The position numbers and the translations under genes are program-made. From Acidisarcina sp963790505 (GTDB taxonomy: Bacteria; Acidobacteriota; Terriglobia; Terriglobales; Acidobacteriaceae): DNA of 64,000 nucleotides. The notes under the pieces were generated by a model that was not told the DNA's origin, did no database searches, and was given only the letters and a program-made list of their open reading frames with translations. The stretch is taken from the NCBI GenBank assembly GCA_963790505.1, contig CAWBOT010000004.1, forward strand, positions 186,001 to 250,000, read 5' to 3'. Below, in pieces: positions 15,521 through 23,341 of this stretch (within the stretch, counting starts at the first letter, position 1; every line of letters begins with the position of its first letter).

Positions 15521-17020
15521 ATGAGTTTGCATGGCAGCGGAAATGGCCTGGGCGCAGTAGCCGCCCCGAATGGCAACGGGACCGCCGAGATTCTGCGTCC
15601 GCGGGCCGAGTGGATCGTCAATCGCAAGGCCGACGTCGCCAGCTCCGGCGACACCAATGTCTCGCAAATGCACTTCGCCCGCCTTGGCCAGATCACTGAG
15701 GAGATGGCCTTCGTCGCCGAGCGCGAGAAAATCGATGCCGCGCTGGTGCGCGACGAGATCGCCGCCGGCCGCCTGATTATCCCCGCGAACATCAACCATC
15801 CCGAAGTCGAGCCGATGGGCATCGGCATCGCCACCCGCTGCAAAGTCAATGCCAATATCGGCAACTCCGCGGTCACTTCCAATATTGATGAAGAGTTGCG
15901 CAAGCTCCATATGGCCGTGCAATATGGAGCCGATACGGTGATGGATCTCTCTACCGGCGGCGATATTCCCGAGATTCGTGACTCGATCCTCCGCCACTCG
16001 CCCGTTCCCATCGGCACCGTGCCCATCTACGAGGCGCTCAACCGCGTCAAGCGCCTCGAAGACCTGAACATCGATGTCTACCTAGAAGTGATCGAGGAAC
16101 AGGCCGAACAGGGCGTCGATTACTTCACCGTCCACGCAGGCGTGCTGATTCAATACGTGCCCATGGTCGCCAAGCGGATTACCGGCATCGTCAGCCGCGG
16201 CGGAGCGATCCTCGCTCAGTGGATGACCCATCACCACAAACAGAATTTCCTCTACGAAAACTTCGATCGAATCACCAAGGTGATGGCGAAATACGACGTC
16301 AGCTATTCGCTCGGCGACGGCCTCCGCCCCGGCTCGATCGCCGACGCCAGCGATGAGGCACAATTCGCCGAGCTAAAGACGCTGGGCGAGCTCACCAAGA
16401 AAGCCTGGGAATCCGACGTCCAGGTCATGATCGAGGGTCCCGGCCACGTGCCGCTCGACAAAATCAAGGAGCAGGTCGACAAGGAAGTCGAGCTCTGCCA
16501 CGGCGCTCCCTTCTACACCCTCGGCCCGCTAGTCACCGACATCGCCCCCGGCTACGATCACATCACCTCGGCCATTGGCGCGGCCATGATCGGCTGGCAC
16601 GGCGCGTCGATGCTCTGCTACGTCACTCCCAAAGAGCATCTCGGCCTGCCGAACGAAAAAGACGTCAAGGACGGCATGATCGCCTACAAGATCGCCGCCC
16701 ACGCCGCCGACGTCGCCCGTCATCGGCCCGGCGCGCGCGATCGCGACGACGCCATCAGCTATGCCCGCTACACCTTCGACTGGGAAAAGCAGTTCGCCCT
16801 CTCGCTCGATCCGGAAACCGCCCGCGCCATGCACGACGAGACGCTACCCGACGACTACTACAAGGAAGCGGCCTTCTGCTCGATGTGCGGCCCCAAGTTC
16901 TGCTCGATGAACTGGTCAAGCAAGGTCGATGAGTTCAATGCCAAGGAGCACGGCCTGGTCAAGAAGGACCTCACCGAGCTGGTGAACCTGCAGGCGAGCG
17001 TCCTCAGCGCGAAAACTTAA
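15521..17020 (+). CDS. thiC: Phosphomethylpyrimidine synthase ThiC
   Basis: 499 residues. Radical-SAM type enzyme that rearranges aminoimidazole ribotide to HMP phosphate in thiamine synthesis, in the cytosol. Typical blocks are present: Ile-Gly-Asn-Ser-Ala-Val-Thr-Ser, Thr-Val-Met-Asp-Leu-Ser-Thr-Gly-Gly-Asp-Ile, Val-Met-Ile-Glu-Gly-Pro-Gly-His-Val-Pro, Tyr-Asp-His-Ile-Thr-Ser-Ala-Ile-Gly. The C-terminal [4Fe-4S] motif Cys-x2-Cys-x4-Cys (Phe-Cys-Ser-Met-Cys-Gly-Pro-Lys-Phe-Cys) lies about 45 residues from the end. Start set at the ATG at 15521 with GAGG 5 bases upstream; a GTG two codons earlier is less likely. The short form lacks the long N-terminal extension of E. coli ThiC. No other thi gene is adjacent. 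Confidence 0.97.
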   Translation: MSLHGSGNGLGAVAAPNGNGTAEILRPRAEWIVNRKADVASSGDTNVSQMHFARLGQITEEMAFVAEREKIDAALVRDEIAAGRLIIPANINHPEVEPMGIGIATRCKVNANIGNSAVTSNIDEELRKLHMAVQYGADTVMDLSTGGDIPEIRDSILRHSPVPIGTVPIYEALNRVKRLEDLNIDVYLEVIEEQAEQGVDYFTVHAGVLIQYVPMVAKRITGIVSRGGAILAQWMTHHHKQNFLYENFDRITKVMAKYDVSYSLGDGLRPGSIADASDEAQFAELKTLGELTKKAWESDVQVMIEGPGHVPLDKIKEQVDKEVELCHGAPFYTLGPLVTDIAPGYDHITSAIGAAMIGWHGASMLCYVTPKEHLGLPNEKDVKDGMIAYKIAAHAADVARHRPGARDRDDAISYARYTFDWEKQFALSLDPETARAMHDETLPDDYYKEAAFCSMCGPKFCSMNWSSKVDEFNAKEHGLVKKDLTELVNLQASVLSAKT

Positions 17021-17165
17021 ACCTCGGCAAAATTGCTGCCCGGCCGACGCCATCCGCGTCAGCCGAACATCTGTTGCTTGTATAGTTTGGGCCTGAAGGT
17101 CGAAGATTGTTTGCGGTTTCTCCCTGTGCTCAAAGCCGGGGCTACTAGCTTAAGGAGCGAACGAC

Positions 17166-18788
17166 ATGGCAACTCCCCTGACAGAACTGGCGGCATGGAA
17201 AGCGCTGAGTGAGCACTACAAGCAGATCGAGCCTATCCACCTGAAGGAACTCTTCGAAAAAGACCCCAGGCGCGCCGAGAAGTTTACCGTTGAGGCCGCC
17301 GGGCTCTTCCTCGACTACTCCAAGAACCGCATCACCGAAGAGACCATCAAGCTGCTCCTCCAGCTCGCCGAGGAGTCTGGCCTCACCGCCCGCCGCAACG
17401 CGATGTTCTCCGGCGAGAAGATCAACATCACCGAGAAGCGTGCCGTCTTGCACGTCGCCCTCCGCGCCCCTAAGGGCGAGAAGATCGTTGTCGATGGAGA
17501 AGATGTCGTTCCCGCCGTTCACGATGTCCTCGACAAGATGGCCGCCTTCTCCGACCGCGTTCGCTCTGGCGAGTGGAAGGGCCACACCGGCAAGCCAATC
17601 AAGAACATCATCAACATCGGCATCGGCGGCTCCGATCTCGGCCCGGTCATGGCCTACGAAGCGCTCAAGCACTACAGCGACCGCACCCGCACCTTCCGCT
17701 TCGTCTCGAATGTCGATGGCGCTGACTTCGTCGAGGCGACCGTCGACCTCAAGGCCGATGAAACGCTGTTCATCATCTCGTCGAAGACCTTCACCACCCT
17801 CGAGACCATGACCAACGCCAACTCCGCGCGCGAGTGGGCGCTCAAGGGCCTCGGCGGCGATGAGTCGGCAATAGCCAAGCACTTCGTCGCCGTCTCGACC
17901 AATGCCGAAAAGGTGAAGGCCTTCGGTATCGACACTGCGAACATGTTCGGCTTCTGGGACTGGGTCGGCGGCCGCTACTCGATGGACTCGGCCATCGGCC
18001 TCTCATCCATGCTCGCCATCGGCCCCGATAACTTCCGCGCCATGCTGGCCGGCTTCCACGAGATCGACGAGCACTTCCGCACCGCGCCGCTCGAGAAGAA
18101 TCTGCCCGTGCTGCTCGGCCTGCTCGCCGTCTGGTACAACGACTTCTTCGGCGCGCAAACCGTCGCCATCCTGCCCTACGAGAACTATCTCAAGCGCTTC
18201 CCCGCCTACCTGCAGCAGCTCACCATGGAGAGCAACGGCAAGCACGTCACCCTCGCCGGCGACCACACCAACTACAACACCGGCCCGATCTACTGGGGCG
18301 AGCCCGGCACCAATGGCCAGCACTCCTTCTACCAGCTCATCCACCAGGGAACGCGCCTCATCCCCGCCGACTTCATCGCCTTCGTGAAAGCCATCACCCC
18401 GCTCGGCCGCCATCACGACATCCTGCTCGCCAACGTCTTCGCCCAGACCGAGGCCCTCGCCTTCGGCAAAACTCCCGAACAGGTCAAAGCCGAAGGAACT
18501 CCCGACTGGCTCGTCCCGCACCGCGTCTTCGAGGGCAACCGGCCGTCAAACACGATCCTCGCCGAAGAGCTCGACCCGAAGACGCTCGGCAAGCTCGTCG
18601 CCCTCTACGAACACTCCGTCTTCACCCAGGGAGCAATCTGGCAGATCGACTCCTTCGATCAGTGGGGCGTGGAGCTAGGCAAAGTCCTGGCCCAGAAGAT
18701 CCTCGGCGAGATTGAGGATGCGAAGGCACCCCTGGCGCATGATAGTTCGACGACGGCGCTGATTGAGCGGTACCGGAAGGTGAAGTAG
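17166..18788 (+). CDS. pgi: Glucose-6-phosphate isomerase
   Basis: 540 residues, normal length. Interconverts glucose 6-phosphate and fructose 6-phosphate in glycolysis/gluconeogenesis. Family signatures seen in order: Ile-Gly-Ile-Gly-Gly-Ser-Asp-Leu-Gly-Pro, Phe-Val-Ser-Asn-Val-Asp-Gly, Ser-Lys-Thr-Phe-Thr-Thr-Leu-Glu-Thr, Trp-Asp-Trp-Val-Gly-Gly-Arg-Tyr-Ser, Met-Glu-Ser-Asn-Gly-Lys and Gly-Glu-Pro-Gly-Thr-Asn-Gly-Gln-His-Ser-Phe. AGGAG precedes the ATG. It follows thiC by 145 bases that hold an A/T-richer stretch (a possible TATAGT -10 at about 17078), so it probably has its own promoter. Confidence 0.97.
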   Translation: MATPLTELAAWKALSEHYKQIEPIHLKELFEKDPRRAEKFTVEAAGLFLDYSKNRITEETIKLLLQLAEESGLTARRNAMFSGEKINITEKRAVLHVALRAPKGEKIVVDGEDVVPAVHDVLDKMAAFSDRVRSGEWKGHTGKPIKNIINIGIGGSDLGPVMAYEALKHYSDRTRTFRFVSNVDGADFVEATVDLKADETLFIISSKTFTTLETMTNANSAREWALKGLGGDESAIAKHFVAVSTNAEKVKAFGIDTANMFGFWDWVGGRYSMDSAIGLSSMLAIGPDNFRAMLAGFHEIDEHFRTAPLEKNLPVLLGLLAVWYNDFFGAQTVAILPYENYLKRFPAYLQQLTMESNGKHVTLAGDHTNYNTGPIYWGEPGTNGQHSFYQLIHQGTRLIPADFIAFVKAITPLGRHHDILLANVFAQTEALAFGKTPEQVKAEGTPDWLVPHRVFEGNRPSNTILAEELDPKTLGKLVALYEHSVFTQGAIWQIDSFDQWGVELGKVLAQKILGEIEDAKAPLAHDSSTTALIERYRKVK

Positions 18789-18867
18789 CGGGCGTTCCAG
18801 ATCGGGAGTGGTCGTGGAATTCGTCTTGACTGCGGATTGTGGGGCCTTCCCTAAAGGGACTATGCTC

Positions 18868-19149
18868 ATGAGCATGCGGGGTACCATGACGGAGAACTGG
18901 AAGAACGTGGGGTTGGCTTTCCTGGACGGCTTCGCGCCTCTCGACAATTTGTTTGGGAAACCAGTGCGTCCCGGATCGGTAGACGATCTGATCGCGACCG
19001 GCGAGACCTGGAATGAAAGCACGCGACTCGGAGTGAAAGAAGCTGAGGCATACGCGACCATACGGAAGCGCCTGACCGTTACGATCGCCAATCTCGACTC
19101 TCGATTTTTTCCGACTCATGACGACGCAGTGAGAGACGCCCACCGGTAA
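18868..19149 (+). CDS. Small hypothetical protein upstream of a DUF2335-like gene
   Basis: 93 residues, no recognised family. I chose the ATG at 18868, with AAGGGA 8 bases upstream; an in-frame GTG at 18808 would add 20 residues, and a nearby ATG at 18883 is also possible. The sequence is polar with Asp-Asn-Leu-Phe-Gly-Lys-Pro-Val-Arg-Pro-Gly-Ser-Val-Asp-Asp-Leu-Ile in the middle and a helical Lys/Arg-rich second half; no membrane segment or signal peptide. The next gene starts only 6 bases after its stop, so the two are almost certainly one transcript. Confidence 0.55.
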   Translation: MSMRGTMTENWKNVGLAFLDGFAPLDNLFGKPVRPGSVDDLIATGETWNESTRLGVKEAEAYATIRKRLTVTIANLDSRFFPTHDDAVRDAHR

Positions 19150-19155
19150 GACAAG

Positions 19156-19494
19156 GTGACGCCAGCGAAGCTCCCGGAAAAGCGCTCGACCGGAGAGAAG
19201 CTCTTTGCTCCGGCGAAGGGCCAGTTGCCTCCTCCGGAGATTCTCGCCCTATACGCCGCCATCGACCCGGAATATCCAGCTTTCTTGCGTCAGGCATTCA
19301 TTGTTGAACTCCGGCGCAATTTCGTCTATCAAGTCCTCGCGATAAGCATCGCTGCTGCATTTGCGGCTTTGATGGTGGCGGCTTCCACCTTCCTTATCTA
19401 CACAGGTCATCCCAAGATGGCTGGGGTCATGATCGGGGCGAACGCGCTGGCGTTCGCTGGAAAGCTTCTCGCCAAGTCACGAAGAGGTGAATAG
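19156..19494 (+). CDS. DUF2335-like small membrane protein
   Basis: 112 residues from a GTG at 19156. The cytosolic N-terminal half has Gly-Gln-Leu-Pro-Pro-Pro-Glu-Ile-Leu-Ala-Leu-Tyr and Ile-Asp-Pro-Glu-Tyr, the pattern seen at the start of DUF2335 membrane proteins. Two membrane helices follow (about residues 58-80 and 86-104) with a Lys-Ser-Arg-Arg end. Function unknown. It is tightly linked to the 93-residue gene upstream (6-base gap). Assignment to DUF2335 rests on layout and a short motif. Confidence 0.6.
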   Translation: MTPAKLPEKRSTGEKLFAPAKGQLPPPEILALYAAIDPEYPAFLRQAFIVELRRNFVYQVLAISIAAAFAALMVAASTFLIYTGHPKMAGVMIGANALAFAGKLLAKSRRGE

Positions 19495-19618
19495 GGCTTA
19501 GATCCGACCGACATCAGATGATGAGAGAACTCAAGAGGGTCGATCTGGCAGACCAATTGGTTCGATGAATGGGGCTAGGGCTACGCAAGATGCCGGCGGA
19601 GAACAGGCTTGCTGCAAG

Positions 19619-21049
19619 TCATGGAGGGCTGGAAGCGCTCTTAGTGAGCCCAAACTTCCCCTCCCACCGCGCCACCACCACACTCGCCAGGCAATTCCCC
19701 GTCACGTTGAGCGCAGTCCTTCCCATATCCATCAGCGCATCCACTCCCAGGATCAGCACAATCGGCTCCAGCGGCAGCCGAAAGCTCGCCGCCGTCGCCA
19801 TCAGCACAACCAGGCTCGCCCGTGGAACCCCCGCCACACCCTTGCTCGTCAGCACCAGCGTCGCGAGCATCACCAACTGCGTTCCCCACCCAAGATGAAT
19901 CCCGCCCGCCTGCGCAACAAAGACCGCGGCCAGCGCGAGATAGATCGCCGTGCCATCAAGGTTGAAGCTGTACCCAGTCGGAATCACAAAAGCAACGATG
20001 CTTTCCGGAACGCCCAGCGCCTCCATGTTCTCCATCGCAATGGGCAACGCTGCCTCCGACGTGGCAGTTGAGAAGGCGATAAACGCCGGCTCCGCGACCG
20101 CGCGGAGGAACCGCCGAATCGGCACGCGCGCAATCAGCGCCGCCGGCAGCAGCCCGACAAACATGAAGGCGATCAGCGCGGCATAGAGCGTCGCAACCAG
20201 CTTCGCCAGTCCAAGGATCGCCCCCGATCCAGAGTGCGCAATCGCATACGCCAGCGCAGCCCCGACCGCAACCGGCGAGAGATACATAACCAGATTCGTG
20301 AACTGGAACATCGCCTTGGTAAACGACTGGATGACCGTCAGCAGCGGCCGCCGCGCCTCTTCGCTCAACCGCGTCATCGCCAGCCCGAAGATCACCGCGA
20401 ACACCACCACCTGCAGAATCTCGTTTTCCGCAATCGACTTCGCCAGATTCTCCGGAAAGACATGCAGCAGGAACTGGTCCCACTGTGGAATAGCTGAAGC
20501 TGGCGGCGCAGAACCCGGCGCAACGACACTGATGCTTGAGGTCGCCTTGAGAGGTGGCAGCGAAAGCCCGACTCCGGCGCGGGTGATGTTAATCGCCGCT
20601 AGACCGACCAGTAGTGCAACCGTCGTCATCACTTCGAAGTAGACCAGCGACTTGATCCCCAGCCGGCCAACTTCCTTCAAGCTCCCATGCGCCGCGATTC
20701 CGGAAATCAACGTCCCCAAAATCAAGGGTGCGACGATCGTCTTCACCAGCCGCAGGAAGATATCGCTGAAGACATGAAGATGAAGCGCGAACGAAGGCGC
20801 ATCGAGCCCCAGCTCAACTCCGGCGAACATCGACCAGAGAATCCACACCGTCATGTTGCGGCGCCGGAGAGAGTAAACCGCCGCAAGCGCCAGAGCGGCG
20901 ACGCGGAGCATTTCAGCCGCGATCAAGAAGACCTGAGAATGCAGACCCGCTAAAAGGGTGATCGCGACGCCAACACCATACAAAGCCGCGGCGGCGAACA
21001 GAAAAATATTGGCGCTTCGGATCTTCCGGGCTTCGTTCGCAGGCCGCAT
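19619..21049 (-). CDS. Dicarboxylate/amino acid:cation symporter (DAACS family, GltP/DctA-like)
   Basis: 476 residues. An unusual N-terminal part of about 70 residues with two extra hydrophobic segments precedes the symporter core, which starts at Phe-Ser-Asp-Ile-Phe-Leu-Arg-Leu-Val-Lys and Leu-Ile-Leu-Gly-Thr-Leu-Ile-Ser-Gly-Ile-Ala. The re-entrant loop and substrate region show Phe-Ser-Thr-Ala-Thr-Ser-Glu-Ala-Ala-Leu-Pro, Ser-Phe-Asn-Leu-Asp-Gly-Thr-Ala-Ile-Tyr and Ser-Lys-Gly-Val-Ala-Gly-Val-Pro. The family imports glutamate, aspartate or C4-dicarboxylates with Na+ or H+ at the inner membrane. The exact substrate is not determined. Confidence 0.93.
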   Translation of the reverse strand: MRPANEARKIRSANIFLFAAAALYGVGVAITLLAGLHSQVFLIAAEMLRVAALALAAVYSLRRRNMTVWILWSMFAGVELGLDAPSFALHLHVFSDIFLRLVKTIVAPLILGTLISGIAAHGSLKEVGRLGIKSLVYFEVMTTVALLVGLAAINITRAGVGLSLPPLKATSSISVVAPGSAPPASAIPQWDQFLLHVFPENLAKSIAENEILQVVVFAVIFGLAMTRLSEEARRPLLTVIQSFTKAMFQFTNLVMYLSPVAVGAALAYAIAHSGSGAILGLAKLVATLYAALIAFMFVGLLPAALIARVPIRRFLRAVAEPAFIAFSTATSEAALPIAMENMEALGVPESIVAFVIPTGYSFNLDGTAIYLALAAVFVAQAGGIHLGWGTQLVMLATLVLTSKGVAGVPRASLVVLMATAASFRLPLEPIVLILGVDALMDMGRTALNVTGNCLASVVVARWEGKFGLTKSASSPP

Positions 21050-21103
21050 GTTCCCGCAATCTTAACCGTTTGTCCGCTCCGCGGTCCTGAGAAAGCTCCG
21101 CCC

Positions 21104-21268
21104 TTACCGCGCGTGCTGATGAAAGAACGGATCGACCAGGAGGTATGCCGCGCCCGCCGCGATCAGCATCGCCAGCGCGACCAGGGCCAGCATCGCGCCC
21201 CATGACAAGCCTCGCCCGCGACGGCTGACGCCGGTATGCTCCTTGCCGCTCTCCTTTGCGGTACTCAC
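21104..21268 (-). CDS. Short single-span membrane protein, 54 residues
   Basis: Runs from GTG (21268) to TAA (21104). It starts with a polar Lys/Glu/Arg/His segment (about 22 residues, ending Arg-Arg-Gly-Arg-Gly-Leu-Ser), then one strong hydrophobic helix (about residues 23-45, Ala/Leu/Val/Met/Ile) and a short tail Asp-Pro-Phe-Phe-His-Gln-His-Ala-Arg. The positive-inside rule puts the N-terminus in the cytosol. It lies 54 bases upstream of the symporter gene on the same strand. Small size makes this a moderate call; the regular helix and clean codon use favour a real gene. Confidence 0.5.
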   Translation of the reverse strand: MSTAKESGKEHTGVSRRGRGLSWGAMLALVALAMLIAAGAAYLLVDPFFHQHAR

Positions 21269-21375
21269 CGTTCCAAGTGTACGGCGATTGTCATCGTCCT
21301 ATTTCCCTTTGCGGACATCGTGTTACCAACGGTTGATGCGCGCGTCTGGCGCATCGCCGCAAGCTTCCGATGAAG

Positions 21376-21404
21376 TTGACAGCAGGAAAGCTGCTCAGTA
21401 TCCC
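21376..21404 (+). promoter_or_regulatory. Candidate sigma70 promoter for the 80-residue gene
   Basis: TTGACA at 21376-21381, 17-base spacer, then TATCCC at 21399-21404. The -35 is perfect, the -10 is weak. It points to the gene starting at 21466. Confidence 0.35.
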
Positions 21405-21465
21405 CGGCTCGATCTCGCGAGAAAGCACCCTCGCAGAGTTGCCCCTAAAAAATGAGGGATTGAGG

Positions 21466-21708
21466 ATGACCAAAGCGTCAAGGGTAGAGAAGTTCTCCAT
21501 GAGCGAGCTCACCAACCTGCGCAACGAGTTGCTCGAGTCGCGCACCGACACTTGGCAGGCGGCGGCTGTCGTCTCTGCCTTTTTGGTTGGCCGCGGGTAC
21601 GGTGTCGACACCCGGGCAATGCGCGACGCTGTCATCCGGCTCGACGCGTTCGGTGGATCGATGGATGCGATGCAAGAGGTCCTGGAGGCCGTCGCTTACG
21701 TCATGTGA
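21466..21708 (+). CDS. Small hypothetical protein (80 residues)
   Basis: Starts at ATG 21466 with GAGG directly upstream in a purine-rich run; the frame extends to 21370 but without a better start. No signal peptide. The sequence is helical and charged, for example Met-Ser-Glu-Leu-Thr-Asn-Leu-Arg-Asn-Glu-Leu-Leu-Glu-Ser-Arg and Asp-Ala-Met-Gln-Glu-Val-Leu-Glu-Ala-Val-Ala. No family recognised. It is followed by a hairpin shared with the convergent htrA gene and preceded by a candidate promoter, which together suggest a monocistronic expressed gene. Confidence 0.65.
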   Translation: MTKASRVEKFSMSELTNLRNELLESRTDTWQAAAVVSAFLVGRGYGVDTRAMRDAVIRLDAFGGSMDAMQEVLEAVAYVM

Positions 21709-21729
21709 CGAGATTGCGAGCAATGAAAA

Positions 21730-21757
21730 TGCCCGGTGCGATCGCTTGCACCGGGCA
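21730..21757. terminator. Bidirectional hairpin terminator between convergent genes
   Basis: Perfect 10-bp stem, TGCCCGGTGC / GCACCGGGCA, with an 8-base loop, located between the 80-residue gene stop (21708) and the htrA stop (21775). T-tracts on either side are weak (A-run on the left acts as the T-run for the minus strand). Confidence 0.65.
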
Positions 21758-21774
21758 CTCCGTTTGGGGCTTGC

Positions 21775-23307
21775 TTACATGCCGCTCTGATTTTCCGATT
21801 GAGGATGGATCACGCGGTAAGTTGCATTGCCGTTTGACCAGACCAGCAGCAGCAGGTCCTTGTCCGCCGGAGCAGAATGGACTTGCTCAACAAATTTCTG
21901 TGCTGACTCGACTGGCTTGCGGTTGACTTGCACGATAACGTCGCCAGCCTGCAGGCCCGCGTCTTCCGCGGGGCTCGCCGGCCGCACTTCTTGAATCGCT
22001 ACACCCTGCACGTTTGATGGCACAGAGAGCTGCTGCCGCACCTCGGGCGTCATGTCGGCGACCGCCAGCCCGAGCTTCCCCTTTTGCTGATCAGGCGACG
22101 ATGCGTTGTCCGCCACGTCAGCGCTCTTCTGGAACTCGCCCAGCTTGATGCTCAGCGACTGGGGCTTTCCATCACGCAGGATATCCATCGACACCGTCGT
22201 TCCCGGAGTGCGCTCACTGACTGCCAGTTGCAGCGCGCTCGAGGTCGAGATCGTCTTGCCATCCAGCTTGCGAATCACGTCCCCGGACTTCAACCCAGCG
22301 CGTCCACCGGGCGAGTCAGGAGTCACTTGCGTGACAATCGCGCCACTGGCGTCCTGCAGCTCAAAGAACTTGGAGTTCTCCGGCGTCACGTCTTCGATCC
22401 CGATTCCCAGGTAGCCGTGATGCGCTGCGCCGGTTTTAATGATCTGGTCGACTGTCGCTTGGGCGATCTGCGAGGGTATCGCAAAGCCCGCACCGGCAAA
22501 CGAGCCGGTCTCAGAAATGATGAAGGTGTTGATGCCGATCACCTGCCCCTCGGCGTCCACCAGCGGGCCGCCGGAGTTGCCCGGGTTGATGGCCGCATCG
22601 GTCTGAATAAAGCCGCCCGGCTTGCGAGGATCGTCACGATAGGGATTCGGCCGGTCGAGCGCGCTGATAATTCCACGCGTCACCGAGAACTGGAAGTATC
22701 CGAACGGGCTGCCGAAAGCAAGCACCGTCTGGCCCGGCTTCAACTGCGTGGAGTCGCCCCAGCCCAGGTTCGGCAGGTTGCTCGCGTTCACCTTGATCAC
22801 TGCCAGGTCGGTCAGCTTGTCCGCGCCAACCAGCTTGGCCGACAGCACACGCCGGTCATTCAGCGTCACGCGGATCTGCGTCGCCCCGTTGACCACGTGA
22901 TTGTTGGTCACAATGTAGCCGTCGGGCGAAATGATGATGCCGCTGCCGATTCCATGTTCGATCTGAGGGCCCTGTGCCTGTGGACCCTGCTGCCCAAAGA
23001 AGCGCCGGAACTCCGGCGGCACCTGCTGTTCCTGGCCATCTTCGGCTTCGTGCGCTCCAGCACGCGACTCGACCGCCACATTAACTACCGCAGGAGTCAC
23101 ATGCGAGGCGACCGCTTCCATCGCGCTGTCGAGAGAGGTCAGTGCAGAGACGCTGCCGCTATCCAGCGGAGCGGCATAGTTGCCTGCGGCATGTACCCCG
23201 TGATGGTTCCAGAGAAAGGTGACGGCGAAGAGCAGAGCGGTGACAACCCCGGCAGGGAGCAGGAGCCGCTTCGCTCTAACTCTTAATTGATTAGTTGCTG
23301 ATTGCAT
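21775..23307 (-). CDS. Periplasmic serine protease/chaperone of the HtrA/DegP family
   Basis: 510 residues from ATG 23307, with GAGGTG close upstream. An N-terminal hydrophobic anchor (about residues 14-33) tethers it to the inner membrane or acts as a signal. The trypsin-like domain has the triad His137 (Thr-Asn-Asn-His-Val-Val), Asp167 (Leu-Thr-Asp-Leu-Ala) and Ser245 (Gly-Asn-Ser-Gly-Gly-Pro-Leu). Two PDZ domains follow (about residues 310-400 and 415-500), each with a Gly-Leu-Gly or Ala-Gly-Leu binding loop. It degrades or refolds damaged envelope proteins. The gene is 34 bases after the M56 gene, making a blaI-M56-htrA operon. Confidence 0.95.
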   Translation of the reverse strand: MQSATNQLRVRAKRLLLPAGVVTALLFAVTFLWNHHGVHAAGNYAAPLDSGSVSALTSLDSAMEAVASHVTPAVVNVAVESRAGAHEAEDGQEQQVPPEFRRFFGQQGPQAQGPQIEHGIGSGIIISPDGYIVTNNHVVNGATQIRVTLNDRRVLSAKLVGADKLTDLAVIKVNASNLPNLGWGDSTQLKPGQTVLAFGSPFGYFQFSVTRGIISALDRPNPYRDDPRKPGGFIQTDAAINPGNSGGPLVDAEGQVIGINTFIISETGSFAGAGFAIPSQIAQATVDQIIKTGAAHHGYLGIGIEDVTPENSKFFELQDASGAIVTQVTPDSPGGRAGLKSGDVIRKLDGKTISTSSALQLAVSERTPGTTVSMDILRDGKPQSLSIKLGEFQKSADVADNASSPDQQKGKLGLAVADMTPEVRQQLSVPSNVQGVAIQEVRPASPAEDAGLQAGDVIVQVNRKPVESAQKFVEQVHSAPADKDLLLLVWSNGNATYRVIHPQSENQSGM

Positions 23308-23341
23308 GAAGCACCTCGTGAGATTCAAGTACATGGAAGCT

